Positions 7,735 through 16,960 of a DNA stretch of 64,000 bases are shown here, in pieces. The notes under the pieces are model-generated. The model was given only the letters and a program-made list of their open reading frames with translations. It did not search any database and had not been told where the DNA came from. The stretch is from an uncultured Pseudomonadota bacterium (GTDB lineage: Bacteria; Myxococcota_A; UBA9160; PR03), in assembly GCA_900696485.1 (NCBI GenBank), contig CAADGG010000103.1, positions 25,558 to 89,557 of the forward strand, in the 5' to 3' direction. Positions within the stretch are counted from its first letter, which is position 1; every line of letters begins with the position of its first letter. The position numbers and the translations under genes are program-made.

Positions 7735-9168
7735 TCAGGCCCCGACCTGCTCGCGCAGCCGGCCGATGACCTCGGGCCGCGCGCGAACCCGCAAGTGGGT
7801 GCCGGCGCCGTCGTGACGCTCGGTGAGGACGCGCGCGCTGGTATGGGCTTCTCCGACGACGCGCTGGCGTGTGTACGGAACGAACAGGTCCGCCTCTTCC
7901 ATGTCTTGCTCGAAAAACGCGAGGATGCTCTCGCGCAGCGCCGCCACCGCGTCGGGATCCTTCGCGGAGACGAACAGCGCGTCGGGCCACTCGGCGGCCA
8001 GTCGTGCGCGGGTTTCGGTGTCGATCCGGTCGACCTTGTTGAACACCAGCCGCCGCGAGCTGTCGGTGGCGCCGATCTCGGCAAGCACGTCTTGCGTGAC
8101 GAGCATCTGGGCCTGGAAGGACGCGTCGGAGGCGTCGATGATGTGCAGCAGCAGATCGCAATCGCGGGCTTCGTCGAGTGTCGAGCGGAAGCTGGCGACC
8201 AGATCGTGCGGCAGCTTCTTGATGAAGCCGACCGTATCGGACACGAGGATGCGCGGGATCGTCTCGGGGTGCAGCGCGCGGACGGTGGTGTCGAGCGTCG
8301 CGAACAGCTTGTCCTCGACGAGCACGCCGCTCCCGGTGAGCAGCCGCATCCACGACGACTTCCCGGCATTGGTGTAACCGACCAGGGCCACGGTCGACTG
8401 CTCGCCGCGGCGCTTGCGACGGGTGCTGGCATCGCGCTCGATCTGCGCGAGCTCGGCACGCAGCTCGGCGATCCGGTCGCGCACCTTGCGACGATCGAGT
8501 TCGCTCGAGCTCTCCCCGGCGCCGCGGCCGCCGATGCCGCCCCCCTGGCGGTCCCGGCCGCCGCCGGTCTCGCGCAGGCGCGGCGCCAGATACGCGAGCC
8601 GCGCGATCTCGACCTGCAAGCGCGCCTCGCGGCTGCGCGCGTGGCGCTGGAAGATCGCGAGGATCACGGCGCTTCGGTCGAGCACCTCGGCGCCGCTCGC
8701 CCGCTCGAGATTGCGCGCCTGGGACGGCGTGAGATCGTGATCGACGAGCACGACGTCGGCTCGGATCGTCGGCTCGTCACGAGCCGCGCCGGGCGCGGCG
8801 GTCTCTTCTGGAACGGCGCCGAACGCGGCCGCCGCGTCGGCCTCCGTCGCGGGGTCCCGCACGTCGCCCGCCGACTCCGTCTCCGCGTCCGCGGCCTTGG
8901 CGCGCCGCCTCGCCTGCGGCGGTCCCACCGGCACCACACCGGGTCCGCCGGTCCAGGTCGCCAGTTCCCGGAGCTTGCCGTCTCCGACCACGGCGCCGGT
9001 GGCCAGCCTTACGCGCTTCTGGGTCACGCGGCCGACGACGTCCAGACCGAGGGTCTTGGCCAGGCGCGCCAGCTCGGCGAGCGAGGACTCGAACTCGGCG
9101 TCGCGGACGCCCGGCAGCTGGACGCTGAGCAGCACAGCGCGCGGGCGCGGGCGGGCGGGATCGATCAT
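7735..9168 (-). CDS. hflX: GTPase HflX
   Basis: A 477-residue ribosome-associated GTPase that splits stalled ribosomes. The N-terminal HflX domain shows GDGKLREL (about 63-70) and LVDHDLTPSQ (142-151). The G domain shows G1 GYTNAGKSS (265-273), the switch-I region TLDTTVRAL, G3 DTVGF (312-316) and G4 NKVD (378-381). Between residues 73 and 135 there is an acidic, Ala-rich insertion not found in compact HflX proteins, and a Gly-rich linker (TGGGRDRQGGGIGGRGAG) lies near 202. The ATG at 9166-9168 matches the family N-terminus. It lies downstream of the CNNM gene on the same strand. Confidence 0.95.
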   Translation of the reverse strand: MIDPARPRPRAVLLSVQLPGVRDAEFESSLAELARLAKTLGLDVVGRVTQKRVRLATGAVVGDGKLRELATWTGGPGVVPVGPPQARRRAKAADAETESAGDVRDPATEADAAAAFGAVPEETAAPGAARDEPTIRADVVLVDHDLTPSQARNLERASGAEVLDRSAVILAIFQRHARSREARLQVEIARLAYLAPRLRETGGGRDRQGGGIGGRGAGESSSELDRRKVRDRIAELRAELAQIERDASTRRKRRGEQSTVALVGYTNAGKSSWMRLLTGSGVLVEDKLFATLDTTVRALHPETIPRILVSDTVGFIKKLPHDLVASFRSTLDEARDCDLLLHIIDASDASFQAQMLVTQDVLAEIGATDSSRRLVFNKVDRIDTETRARLAAEWPDALFVSAKDPDAVAALRESILAFFEQDMEEADLFVPYTRQRVVGEAHTSARVLTERHDGAGTHLRVRARPEVIGRLREQVGA

Positions 9169-9247
9169 GCGCGCGAGGATCGGGCTCGGCTCGACGCACC
9201 GCAAGCGCCGTCGACGGCCGGGAGGCGCTCCCACTCCGGGGAGTGCG

Positions 9248-10558
9248 TCAGACGGCGGCGCCGCCCGGAGACGTCACGCCTGCCACCGGATCGGCTTCGG
9301 CGTCGTCGTTTTCCGACCGCTTCGCCACGCGCACCTCGGTGATCCGCGCGCCGGAGATGTCGACGACGACGATCTCGTAGTCCGAGACGCGCACGCGATC
9401 CCCCTTGCGCGGCGCGCGTCCGAGCTCGTTGAAAACCAGTCCGGACAGCGTATCCCCGCGTTCGGCCGGCACGTCCCAGCCGGTTTCCCGATTGAAGTCG
9501 AGGACCTTGATGCGACCGAGCGCCTGATAGCTGCCTTCCGGCAAGGCGCGGATCGTCAACAGCTCCTCGCGATCGAACTCGTCGCGGATCTCGCCGACGA
9601 TCTCCTCGAGGATGTCCTCCTGCGTCACCAGCCCGAGCGTGACGCCGAAGGCGTCCTTCACGACCGCCACGTGCGCGAAGGCGCGCTGCATGTCCGCGAG
9701 GAGCGGCAGGATCAGTTTTCGCTCCGGCACGCGCAGGATGGGCTTCAGGATCCCCTGCAAGCTCTCCTTGCCCGCGCGCACCGTTTCGATCAGATCCTTC
9801 AGGTGCACGATGCCCAACACGTTGTCGATCGAGTCCCGATAGATCGGTACGCGCGTGTAGCGCTCGGCGATGAGTTGCTCGAGAAGCTCCGCGGGAGGCG
9901 TCTCGATCGGCAGCGCGAAGATCTCCGTCCGCGGCACCATGATGTCGGCCGTCTGCATCTCGGCCGCGCGCGCGACACCGCCGATGATCGACGCCGGCGT
10001 CGGCACGCCGGCCTCCGCCTGGGCTTGGGAACGCGCGAGGCGCAGCAGTTCCTCGGCCGAACTCATCGGCTCTCCCTCGCTCCCAGCGCCGAGCCGGCGC
10101 ACCAGCGGATCGACGAAGCGGTCGAAGGCGAGATGCACCGGGCGCAGCAGCTGGTGCAACAGATAGAGCGGCAGCGCCACCACACCGACGACCTGGCGCG
10201 GATGGCGTGCGGCGAACGCCTTCGGCAGCACTTCGGAGAAGACCAGCACCAGCAGCGTCATGATCATCGTCGAGAGGACCACGCCGGCGTCCTTGCCGAC
10301 GAAACGGATCGCCAGCGACGCCGCCAGCGCCGCGGCCAGCAGGTTCACGACGTTGTTGCCGACGAGGATCGTCACGAGCAAGCGCGACGTGGAGCGCAGC
10401 AGCGACAACGCCGCGACCGGCGCCGGGCTGTGGCTGTGCGCGAGATCCTGTTCGAGGTCGTGGGTTCGGACCCGGAGCAGCGCCGTCTCGCTGCCGGAAA
10501 AGAACGCCGAAAGGAACAGGCAGGTCACGATGACCAGGACGTCGTTCAGAGCCTCCAA
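9248..10558 (-). CDS. CNNM/CorC-family membrane protein (DUF21, CBS pair, CorC_HlyC)
   Basis: A 436-residue inner-membrane protein. It has an N-terminal DUF21 transmembrane domain with SAFFSGSETALLRVRTHDLE and LLVTILVGNNVVNLLAAAL, a CBS pair starting near MVPRTEIFALP, then a C-terminal CorC_HlyC domain (GRIKVLDFNRETGWD). The family is linked to magnesium/cobalt efflux or magnesium homeostasis. The start is inferred to be TTG at 10556-10558, because AGGAGG lies four bases upstream and the conserved sequence begins there; no ATG is available. It is followed 79 bases later by hflX. The region upstream (10559-10761) is shared with the divergent L,D-transpeptidase. Confidence 0.9.
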   Translation of the reverse strand: MEALNDVLVIVTCLFLSAFFSGSETALLRVRTHDLEQDLAHSHSPAPVAALSLLRSTSRLLVTILVGNNVVNLLAAALAASLAIRFVGKDAGVVLSTMIMTLLVLVFSEVLPKAFAARHPRQVVGVVALPLYLLHQLLRPVHLAFDRFVDPLVRRLGAGSEGEPMSSAEELLRLARSQAQAEAGVPTPASIIGGVARAAEMQTADIMVPRTEIFALPIETPPAELLEQLIAERYTRVPIYRDSIDNVLGIVHLKDLIETVRAGKESLQGILKPILRVPERKLILPLLADMQRAFAHVAVVKDAFGVTLGLVTQEDILEEIVGEIRDEFDREELLTIRALPEGSYQALGRIKVLDFNRETGWDVPAERGDTLSGLVFNELGRAPRKGDRVRVSDYEIVVVDISGARITEVRVAKRSENDDAEADPVAGVTSPGGAAV

Positions 10559-10761
10559 AGATCCTCCTTGCACGGGAACGGAACGCGAGGCCACGTGCCG
10601 GGATCCGCCACCCAGCCGCGCGAAGCTCCCGCCGGCCCCGAGGATGCCGGAAACGAAGTCCGAGCGCCGCGCAGCCGTTTCTCGTGCGGGCCCTCGCGTA
10701 CCCCGTCGCCGCGCGGTCGATCGCTTGACGCCATGCGATCGCCGAGCAGACTCGCTCCGAC

Positions 10762-12477
10762 ATGCACACGGGCGCTTCGGACGGATCGACGAGGCAGCGG
10801 CACGGCGGCCTTCGGCCGGTCTCGACGAGGCTCGCCCGGGTCGCCCTCGTGGCGCTGCTCGCCCCGCTCTCCGGGTGGCTGGTCCGTGCGGGCCCGGCGG
10901 GCGCGGACGCCGCTCACGGGCCCGTTGCGCGGCAGGTCGAGGCGATCGTGCGCATCGGACAGCGGCCGGCACCTCGCCACCGGCAGCTCTCGGCGCTCCG
11001 CAACGAGTTGCTGGCGCTGTACGAGCCGCACGACTTCGCGCCGCTGTGGCTCGCCGGGGGCCGGCCGACGCAGGCGGCCGCCGAGGCAACGCGTGTGCTC
11101 GGCGCCGCCGGCACGCACGGCCTCCGGCCGGCGGACTACGACGCCGACCGACTCGCCGCGGCCCGGCGCGAACTCGCGCGCGGCGACGTCGCGACGGCCG
11201 AGACGCTCGCGAACTTCGACATCGGCGTCACGCTCGGCCTGCTGCGGCACCTGCTCGATCTGCACGTCGGCCGGATCGACCCGAAGCGGCTCTCCTTCGA
11301 CTACGACATCGAAGCAAAGCACGTCGACGTCGTCGCACTCGTGACGGCGGCCCGACTCCACGGCGACCTCGCCGAGATCGTCGCCGAGGCCGAGCCGGAG
11401 TTCGCCCAGTACCGGCGGCTGGTCGCCCAGCTCGCGCGCTACCGCGCGCTCGCGCAGGATGTTCGCGTCGGCCCCGTGGTGGTCCCGCGCACGTTGCGGC
11501 CCGGGGACCCCGCCCCGGGGACCGACGGACTCGCGCGCTGGCTCGCCGCGCTCGGTGACCTGCCGGCCGCGTCGCTCCCGATCGGTGCGGCGTACGAGGG
11601 CGCCCTGGTCGAGGCGATCCGGCGTTTCCAGCGGCGGCACGGACTGTCTCCGGACGGTGTGATCGGGCCTCGTACCGCCCAGGCGTTGGCGGTTCCGGCG
11701 GACCGGCGGGCGCGGCAGATCGAGTTGGCGCTCGAGCGCCTGCGCTGGCTCCCGACGCCGGTCGGCCGGCGCGCGATCTTCGTGAACCTCCCGGCGTTCG
11801 AACTGATCGCCGTCGACCGCGTCGACCGGAACGCGACGCCGGCGCTGCAGATGCGTGTCGTCGTCGGCAAGGCCGGGACCCGGACGCCGGCCTTCGCGGG
11901 CGAACTCGAGACGGTGGTCTTCGCCCCGTACTGGAACGTGCCGCGCAGCATCGTCGTCCACGAGGAGCTGCCGAAGCTGCGTCGCAACCCCGGTCGTCTC
12001 GCGGCGCAGCGCTTCGAGATCGTGAGCGGGGATGCGGTGTTGCCGTCGAGTTCGGCGAGCATCGAGGCGTTGGCCCTGGGACGGGCGCGACTGCGTCAAC
12101 GCCCCGGTCCGGGCAACGCGCTCGGTCGCGTCAAGTTCCTGTTTCCGAATCCGCACCAGGTCTATCTCCACGACACGCCGGCCCGCCAGCTCTTTGCCCG
12201 GAGCCGGCGCGATTTCAGCCACGGCTGCATCCGGATCGAACAGCCGACGGAACTCGCAGAGTGGGTGCTGCGCACGCGCGAGGACTGGCCTCCCGAACGG
12301 ATCGGCGCCGCCATGGCCGGGACACGCGAGACCTCCATCCGCGTCGATCCCCCCATCGCGCTGGTGATCGTCTATGCCACGGCGGTCGTGCGCCAGGACG
12401 ATACGATCTCGTTCTACGAGGATCTCTACGGACATGACGCGGCACTCGAACGGGCGCTGGACGCACGGGACTCCTAG
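10762..12477 (+). CDS. Murein L,D-transpeptidase (YcbB/LdtD type)
   Basis: A 571-residue periplasmic enzyme that makes 3-3 peptidoglycan cross-links. Features in order: N-terminal signal (VALVALLAPLSGWLV), an Ldt scaffold region (ELLALYEPHDFAPLWL, GLRPADYDADRL), a peptidoglycan-binding segment (AIRRFQRRHGLSPDGVIGPR), then the YkuD catalytic domain with FAPYWNVPRSIV and SHGCIR (His487, catalytic Cys489). The length is normal for YcbB. The TAG stop is contributed by the first bases of the MITE-like element at 12474, so the last residues may differ from the ancestral gene. It converges on a second L,D-transpeptidase. Confidence 0.92.
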   Translation: MHTGASDGSTRQRHGGLRPVSTRLARVALVALLAPLSGWLVRAGPAGADAAHGPVARQVEAIVRIGQRPAPRHRQLSALRNELLALYEPHDFAPLWLAGGRPTQAAAEATRVLGAAGTHGLRPADYDADRLAAARRELARGDVATAETLANFDIGVTLGLLRHLLDLHVGRIDPKRLSFDYDIEAKHVDVVALVTAARLHGDLAEIVAEAEPEFAQYRRLVAQLARYRALAQDVRVGPVVVPRTLRPGDPAPGTDGLARWLAALGDLPAASLPIGAAYEGALVEAIRRFQRRHGLSPDGVIGPRTAQALAVPADRRARQIELALERLRWLPTPVGRRAIFVNLPAFELIAVDRVDRNATPALQMRVVVGKAGTRTPAFAGELETVVFAPYWNVPRSIVVHEELPKLRRNPGRLAAQRFEIVSGDAVLPSSSASIEALALGRARLRQRPGPGNALGRVKFLFPNPHQVYLHDTPARQLFARSRRDFSHGCIRIEQPTELAEWVLRTREDWPPERIGAAMAGTRETSIRVDPPIALVIVYATAVVRQDDTISFYEDLYGHDAALERALDARDS

Positions 12478-12623
12478 TGTCCTGTCTCAGAAGTTCGCCT
12501 GCATTCGATCGCGTCTCCGGGTCGCGCGCCTAGCGAGCGGCCCGGAGACGCGATCTCGGTGCACACCCAGCCAGGAGGAATGCCCTGACACTTCGACGGC
12601 GAACTTCTGAGACAGGACACTAG
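12474..12623. mobile_element. 150-bp MITE-like element (TA-flanked, 26-bp perfect inverted repeats)
   Basis: Bases 12474-12499 and 12598-12623 are exact reverse complements, and a nested pair (12507-12521 with 12541-12555) forms an inner stem. The ends read C-TA-GTGTCCTGTCTCAG, which fits a TA target duplication as used by IS630/Tc1-mariner elements. It has no coding capacity. It supplies the TAG stops of both flanking convergent genes and could also act as a bidirectional terminator. Confidence 0.75.
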
Positions 12624-13396
12624 GAATCCTTCTCGTCCCGTGCCGGGCCCGCGGACGGACGCGGCGGGGGCTGCTCGCGGCGAGCGAGATCGTCACGCGG
12701 ATCGCCCGCCACCGCGTACAGCACGCTGCCGCCGCGGATCCGTTCGATCAGCGCCGGAGCGACCTCGGGCGCCAACGCCGGACAGCCGAAACTGCGGCCG
12801 ACCCAGCCGCCGCTGCGCGTGCGGAAGGCGGCGCTCACGTAGTCCGCCGGATGGATCACGATGCGCCGCTCGCGCGCGCGGTCGTTGATGCCCGACTCGA
12901 GCCCATCGAGCTCGAGGGAAATGCCGTGCTGACCCGTGTAGGTGTCGCCGGTGAGGAAGCTGCCGAGACTCGTCCGGTGACTCTCGGGCTCGTTGCCGAA
13001 ACGGACCGCCCGGGCGGGATCGGCGGGATGACTCGAGCCGCGCCCGTGGGCCACGTACTCGTGCGCCAGGACGCGCCGCGTCGCCGGATCGACGACCCAC
13101 AAGCGCCGCTGCGACGACGGCAGCGAGTAGTCGATCACCGTGAGGACCGGGTTCCCGATCCGCCCACTCGCCTCGATGCGGCGATAGGCGGCGAGCGCGC
13201 GATCGAGCAGCTCTGCGCGCAAGCTCGGTTCGAGTCCGCGCGGCGCCTCCCCGGCCCGGGCCGACACCGGGAGCAGGACCGCCAGCAGCGCGAACGCCGC
13301 GGCCAGCCGCCCGGCGGCCGACCCGCCGGGCCGGCTCGGACCGGAGCGACCTCGTCTCCGAGCCATCCGATCCGCAAGCACGAACTCGGCCGCCAT
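12620..13396 (-). CDS. Murein L,D-transpeptidase catalytic domain protein (YkuD_2 type)
   Basis: A 258-residue exported protein with a signal peptide (about residues 30-48, AFALLAVLLPVSARA). The catalytic region contains the VIHPADYVS segment (His182) and RSFGCPAL with the predicted nucleophile Cys205; TGQHGISLELDGLE is typical of the YkuD_2 branch. The role is predicted to be peptidoglycan transpeptidation or carboxypeptidation. The ATG at 13394-13396 has AGGAG eight bases upstream and is preferred to an earlier in-frame start at 13432. Its TAG stop lies in the end of the MITE-like element, so the charged tail PRPSAGPARDEKDS may be altered. Confidence 0.85.
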   Translation of the reverse strand: MAAEFVLADRMARRRGRSGPSRPGGSAAGRLAAAFALLAVLLPVSARAGEAPRGLEPSLRAELLDRALAAYRRIEASGRIGNPVLTVIDYSLPSSQRRLWVVDPATRRVLAHEYVAHGRGSSHPADPARAVRFGNEPESHRTSLGSFLTGDTYTGQHGISLELDGLESGINDRARERRIVIHPADYVSAAFRTRSGGWVGRSFGCPALAPEVAPALIERIRGGSVLYAVAGDPRDDLARREQPPPRPSAGPARDEKDS

Positions 13397-13507
13397 CCGC
13401 TCTCTCCTGCCCGGCTCCCCGGACTCTACCATCGCCGGCCGGGGGGAGAACCCCCGGCTTCGGCGGGAACCCGGTCAGACCGTCCGTCGGCTCGCGGCGC
13501 GCCCGGC

Positions 13508-13537
13508 TTGACCGCGCCTCTCGCCAGGCCCTAGCGT
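13508..13537 (+). promoter_or_regulatory. Sigma-70-type promoter for a leaderless transcript
   Basis: TTGACC (13508-13513) and TAGCGT (13532-13537) are separated by 18 bases. The ATG at 13544 follows six bases after the -10 box (13538-13543), where transcription would start, and there is no ribosome binding site. Confidence 0.55.
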
Positions 13538-13543
13538 GTGCCG

Positions 13544-13996
13544 ATGGGACTCGGCCGTCTATCGCACGTGGGCATCTGCGTTTCGGATCTGGAGCGCGCC
13601 CTCGCCTTCTGGCGGGACGCCCTCGGCTTTCGCGAGAGCAAGCGCCTCGACGTGTACGGAGATGGTGCCGAGACGCTGATGGGCATTCCGGATCTCGACC
13701 TCCGCGTCGCCGTTCTCGAGCGCGAGGAGCTGCACGTCCAGCTACTGCACTACGCCTCTCCGGGACATCGCGGCACCGGCGAGCCGCGCCCGATGAATGC
13801 GCTCGGCATCACCCACCTGTCCCTCGAGGTCGACGACCTCGAGGCCGCGATCAGCGCCGTCACCGCCGCGGGCGGACGCGTGCTGCGTTCGACGCGGCTG
13901 CGAATCGAGGACACCGGGCGGGCAGCGATCTTCGTCACTGATCCCGACGGCGCCCGAATCGAGCTCGTCGAGGGGGAGTCCGCGGCCGCCCCCTGA
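13544..13996 (+). CDS. VOC/glyoxalase superfamily protein (methylmalonyl-CoA epimerase-like)
   Basis: A 150-residue protein with two beta-alpha-beta-beta-beta modules. Likely metal ligands are His8 (SHVGICV), His in ELHVQLLHY, His in ITHLSLEVDDL and Glu in ARIELVEG. The DLERALAFWRDALGF helix is typical of glyoxalase I and methylmalonyl-CoA epimerases. No pathway partner lies nearby, so the substrate cannot be set. The ATG follows a promoter so closely that the mRNA is probably leaderless; an in-frame GTG two codons earlier is the alternative. Confidence 0.85.
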   Translation: MGLGRLSHVGICVSDLERALAFWRDALGFRESKRLDVYGDGAETLMGIPDLDLRVAVLEREELHVQLLHYASPGHRGTGEPRPMNALGITHLSLEVDDLEAAISAVTAAGGRVLRSTRLRIEDTGRAAIFVTDPDGARIELVEGESAAAP

Positions 13997-14123
13997 AGCG
14001 CCCGCAAGCGGCTCCGCGCGACAGCCGGAGACCGGCGTGCTCGCGCGCGAGCGCCACGGGCGAATCGGGCGCTAGAGACGAGCGGGCTCAAGCGTTTCGG
14101 GCGCGGACCCGATCCCTACGATC

Positions 14124-14786
14124 ATGCACATCGCGGGTGTCCTGCTGATCGTGCTGCTCGGCGGTCCCGCCGCCGCCGGCGAGGTCGTGGGGTATCGCGC
14201 CGCCGACGGCTCGCTCGGCTTCGTCGACGACGAGCGGCGCCTGCCCCCCGACGCGGTGATCCTGTCCCGCACACCGCGCCCATCGAGGCCGGCGACGACC
14301 GCTGCCTCGACGCGAGACGCAGCGGCTCCGGCGGAACCGGCCGAAGCGGCCACCGCGTCCAGCGCTGGCACGAACGGCACGCCGGCCACCGCGGAGGCCA
14401 GGGACTGCGATTCCTACCCGGAGCGCCAGGATCGGCTCCGGTGCTGGCACGACCGCGGGACCCGCTGCACTCGGTTCGGACTTCCGTTGCGCTGCGACCC
14501 GAAGGAGCTCGTCGCCGCGCAGGGTTGGTGCCGCAAGGGGACACTGCTCCGGAGCGAACGCACACCGATCGATGATCAACTGGCGGCGGCCGTCGAGGAC
14601 TTCCGCGCCTGCAAGAGCCGCTCCCGTCCCGGCAGTGCGTGCTCACGCGAGGAACTCCTCGCGGCGGAACGCGAGGTCGAGGTCTGGGAACTGCGGCTCA
14701 CGGCTCTCGAAGAGCAGTGTCACGAACAGGACTGCCTGCCGGGCTGGGTGCGCGAGAGCTGCGAGGACGTCACGGCCCGTCGCTGA
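14124..14786 (+). CDS. Secreted Cys-rich protein with DUF4124-like N-terminus
   Basis: A 220-residue exported protein. The signal peptide (residues 1-19) is followed by VGYRAADGSLGFVDDERRLP, which resembles the DUF4124 motif of small envelope proteins, then a low-complexity Ala/Pro/Thr linker (about 50-90) and a C-terminal domain with nine or more Cys residues (RCWHDRGTRCTRF, EEQCHEQDCLPGW) likely to form disulfides. The function is unknown. It lies directly upstream of glgE on the same strand, 25 bases apart, but nothing else ties it to glucan metabolism. Confidence 0.7.
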   Translation: MHIAGVLLIVLLGGPAAAGEVVGYRAADGSLGFVDDERRLPPDAVILSRTPRPSRPATTAASTRDAAAPAEPAEAATASSAGTNGTPATAEARDCDSYPERQDRLRCWHDRGTRCTRFGLPLRCDPKELVAAQGWCRKGTLLRSERTPIDDQLAAAVEDFRACKSRSRPGSACSREELLAAEREVEVWELRLTALEEQCHEQDCLPGWVRESCEDVTARR

Positions 14787-14811
14787 TCCACGATCCCGAC
14801 TGCGCCTCCCG

Positions 14812-16950
14812 GTGGCCAAGTGCCGTCATCTCGGTAGACTCGGTGAGATCGAGACGTCACCCCGGGGAAAGATTCCGCGCTCGAAGCGCGTTCCGGCGCC
14901 GAGAAGCGCCACCCCGGGCCCTTTTTCCATCTCGTCGCCTCGGGAACCGGCCGGGGCCGTCCGGACCGCGGCGCGCCCGCCGTCGCGGATCGTGATCGAA
15001 TCGATCGATCCGGAGATCGACGCGGGGCGCTTCCCGTGCAAACGGATCGCGGGCGACACGCTCGATGTCACGGCCGCGATCTTCACGGATGGTCACGATC
15101 TTCTCACAGCCGTTCTGCGGCATCGCCGCGCCGGGGCTGAGAACTGGAACGAAACCCGGATGCAGCCGCTCGGCAACGACCGCTGGCACGCCCGCTTCGT
15201 CGTCGAAGAGATCGGCCGTTATGAATACGGCATCGTCGCCTGGCGGGACGAGTTCGGGACCTGGCGCCAGGGTCTCTCGCGCAAGGTGGACGCCGGGCTC
15301 GAGGTCCACAGCGAACTTCTCGAGGGCGCCGCGATCGTCGCCGCGGCGGCCGCTCGCTCCACCGATCGCGACGATGCCCGCACGCTCGAGAAGGCGGCGA
15401 ATCGACTGGCAGCGGGCGGCGATCCCGCGCTCCGCCTCGAAACCGCGCTCTCGGTGGCGCTGTCCGACACCATGGACCGTCATCCCGACCGCGTCGCGGA
15501 GGCGCACGGAGCCCGCGTGCTCGCCGTCGAGGTCGAACGCGAGCGGGCGGGCTTCGGTGCCTGGTACGAGTTCTTCCCCCGTTCATGCGCCCCGCAGCCC
15601 GGTCGACACGGCACCTTCGCCGATGCGCGGGCGCGCCTGCGCCATGCCGCTGCGATGGGCTTCGATGTCGTCTATCTCCCGCCCATCCACCCGATCGGAA
15701 CGACGTTCCGAAAGGGTCCGAACAATGCGCCCGTCTCGGCCGCCGGAGACCCGGGAAGCCCGTGGGCAATCGGCGCGGCCGACGGCGGCCACTGCGCGGT
15801 CCACACCGAACTCGGCAGCCTCGCCGACTTCGACCGCTTCGTCGCGGAAGCCCGTGAACTGGGTCTCGAAGTCGCGCTCGACGTTGCATTCCAGTGTTCC
15901 CCGGACCACCCCTGGGTCCGCGAACATCCGGACTGGTTCCGCCACCGTCCCGACGGCTCGATCCAATACGCCGAGAACCCGCCGAAGAAGTACCAGGATG
16001 TCTTTCCGCTCGACTTCGAGTGCGAGGACTGGCGCGGGCTCTGGCAGGCCCTGCTCGATGTGTTCCGGTTCTGGATCGCCCACGGCGTCACGATCTTCCG
16101 GGTCGACAATCCGCACACCAAGCCCTTCGCCTTCTGGGAGTGGGCGATCGCCGAGCTGCGCGCACAGCATTCCGAATGCATCTTCCTCGCCGAGGCCTTC
16201 ACGCGGCCCCGGATCGTGCAGTACCTGGCCAAGGCGGGCTTCTCGCAGTCCTACACGTACTTCACGTGGCGCAACACGAAGCACGAACTGCAGACCTATC
16301 TGCAGGATCTGCACGAGCCGGCCAGCCAGGAGACGCTGCGACCCAATTTCTTTGCGAATACCCCCGACATCAACCCGGAATTCCTGCAGTTCGGCGGCCG
16401 GGCCGCCTTCCAGATCCGACTCGTCCTCGCGGCGACGCTGACGGGAAGCTATGGCATCTACGGCCCCCCCTACGAGCTGTGCATCGCCGACCGGGGGGCG
16501 GGTGCGGAGGACTACCAGGACTCCGAGAAGTACCAGTTGCGACAATGGAACCTGCAGGCGCCCGGCAACATCATCGCCTTCGTGCAACGGATCAATGCCA
16601 TCCGGCGCGACCAGCCGAATCCCTGGCGGGGCTCCCTGCGCTTCCTGCCGATCGACTGCGACGACCTGATCGCCTATCTCCGCACCGGCAAGACCCGGGA
16701 GGAGGTGATGTTGGTGGTCGTCAACCTCTCGCCGCACCACGCTGCCAGCGGCTGGCTCGAGATTCCTCTCGAGGAGCTCGGCCTCGATCCGGATCACACC
16801 TTCCAGATGCACGACCTGCTCGGGGGCGCCACGTTCCTGTGGCAGGGACCTCGCAACTACGTGGCTCTCGATCCCGCGTCTTCGCCCGCGCACGTGTTCC
16901 GGGTCCGGCGGCGCCTGCGCACGGAACGGGACTTCGACTACTACCTGTGA
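14812..16950 (+). CDS. glgE: Alpha-1,4-glucan:maltose-1-phosphate maltosyltransferase GlgE
   Basis: A 712-residue GH13_3 enzyme that transfers maltose from alpha-maltose-1-phosphate to the end of an alpha-1,4-glucan. The beta-sandwich N-terminal domain ([34 protein letters not shown]) is followed by the barrel: [19 protein letters not shown] with nucleophile Asp432, and FLAEAFTRP with acid/base Glu461. The length is normal. The start is unsure: the only in-frame candidate is GTG 14812, without a ribosome binding site, and the first 60 residues are not conserved-looking. It is the first gene of a seven-gene glucan/trehalose run and ends ten bases before treS-pep2, whose product makes its substrate. 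Confidence 0.92.
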   Translation: MAKCRHLGRLGEIETSPRGKIPRSKRVPAPRSATPGPFSISSPREPAGAVRTAARPPSRIVIESIDPEIDAGRFPCKRIAGDTLDVTAAIFTDGHDLLTAVLRHRRAGAENWNETRMQPLGNDRWHARFVVEEIGRYEYGIVAWRDEFGTWRQGLSRKVDAGLEVHSELLEGAAIVAAAAARSTDRDDARTLEKAANRLAAGGDPALRLETALSVALSDTMDRHPDRVAEAHGARVLAVEVERERAGFGAWYEFFPRSCAPQPGRHGTFADARARLRHAAAMGFDVVYLPPIHPIGTTFRKGPNNAPVSAAGDPGSPWAIGAADGGHCAVHTELGSLADFDRFVAEARELGLEVALDVAFQCSPDHPWVREHPDWFRHRPDGSIQYAENPPKKYQDVFPLDFECEDWRGLWQALLDVFRFWIAHGVTIFRVDNPHTKPFAFWEWAIAELRAQHSECIFLAEAFTRPRIVQYLAKAGFSQSYTYFTWRNTKHELQTYLQDLHEPASQETLRPNFFANTPDINPEFLQFGGRAAFQIRLVLAATLTGSYGIYGPPYELCIADRGAGAEDYQDSEKYQLRQWNLQAPGNIIAFVQRINAIRRDQPNPWRGSLRFLPIDCDDLIAYLRTGKTREEVMLVVVNLSPHHAASGWLEIPLEELGLDPDHTFQMHDLLGGATFLWQGPRNYVALDPASSPAHVFRVRRRLRTERDFDYYL

Positions 16951-16960
16951 GACGGGAACG

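Noticed and set aside
8897..11344. Open frame of over 800 codons on the plus strand opposite hflX and the CNNM gene
   Set aside because: Antisense shadow: both minus-strand genes show all conserved motifs, this frame shows none.
14117..14122. TACGAT as -10 box of a leaderless start at 14124
   Set aside because: Only one base separates it from the ATG, too close for transcription to start at or before the codon.
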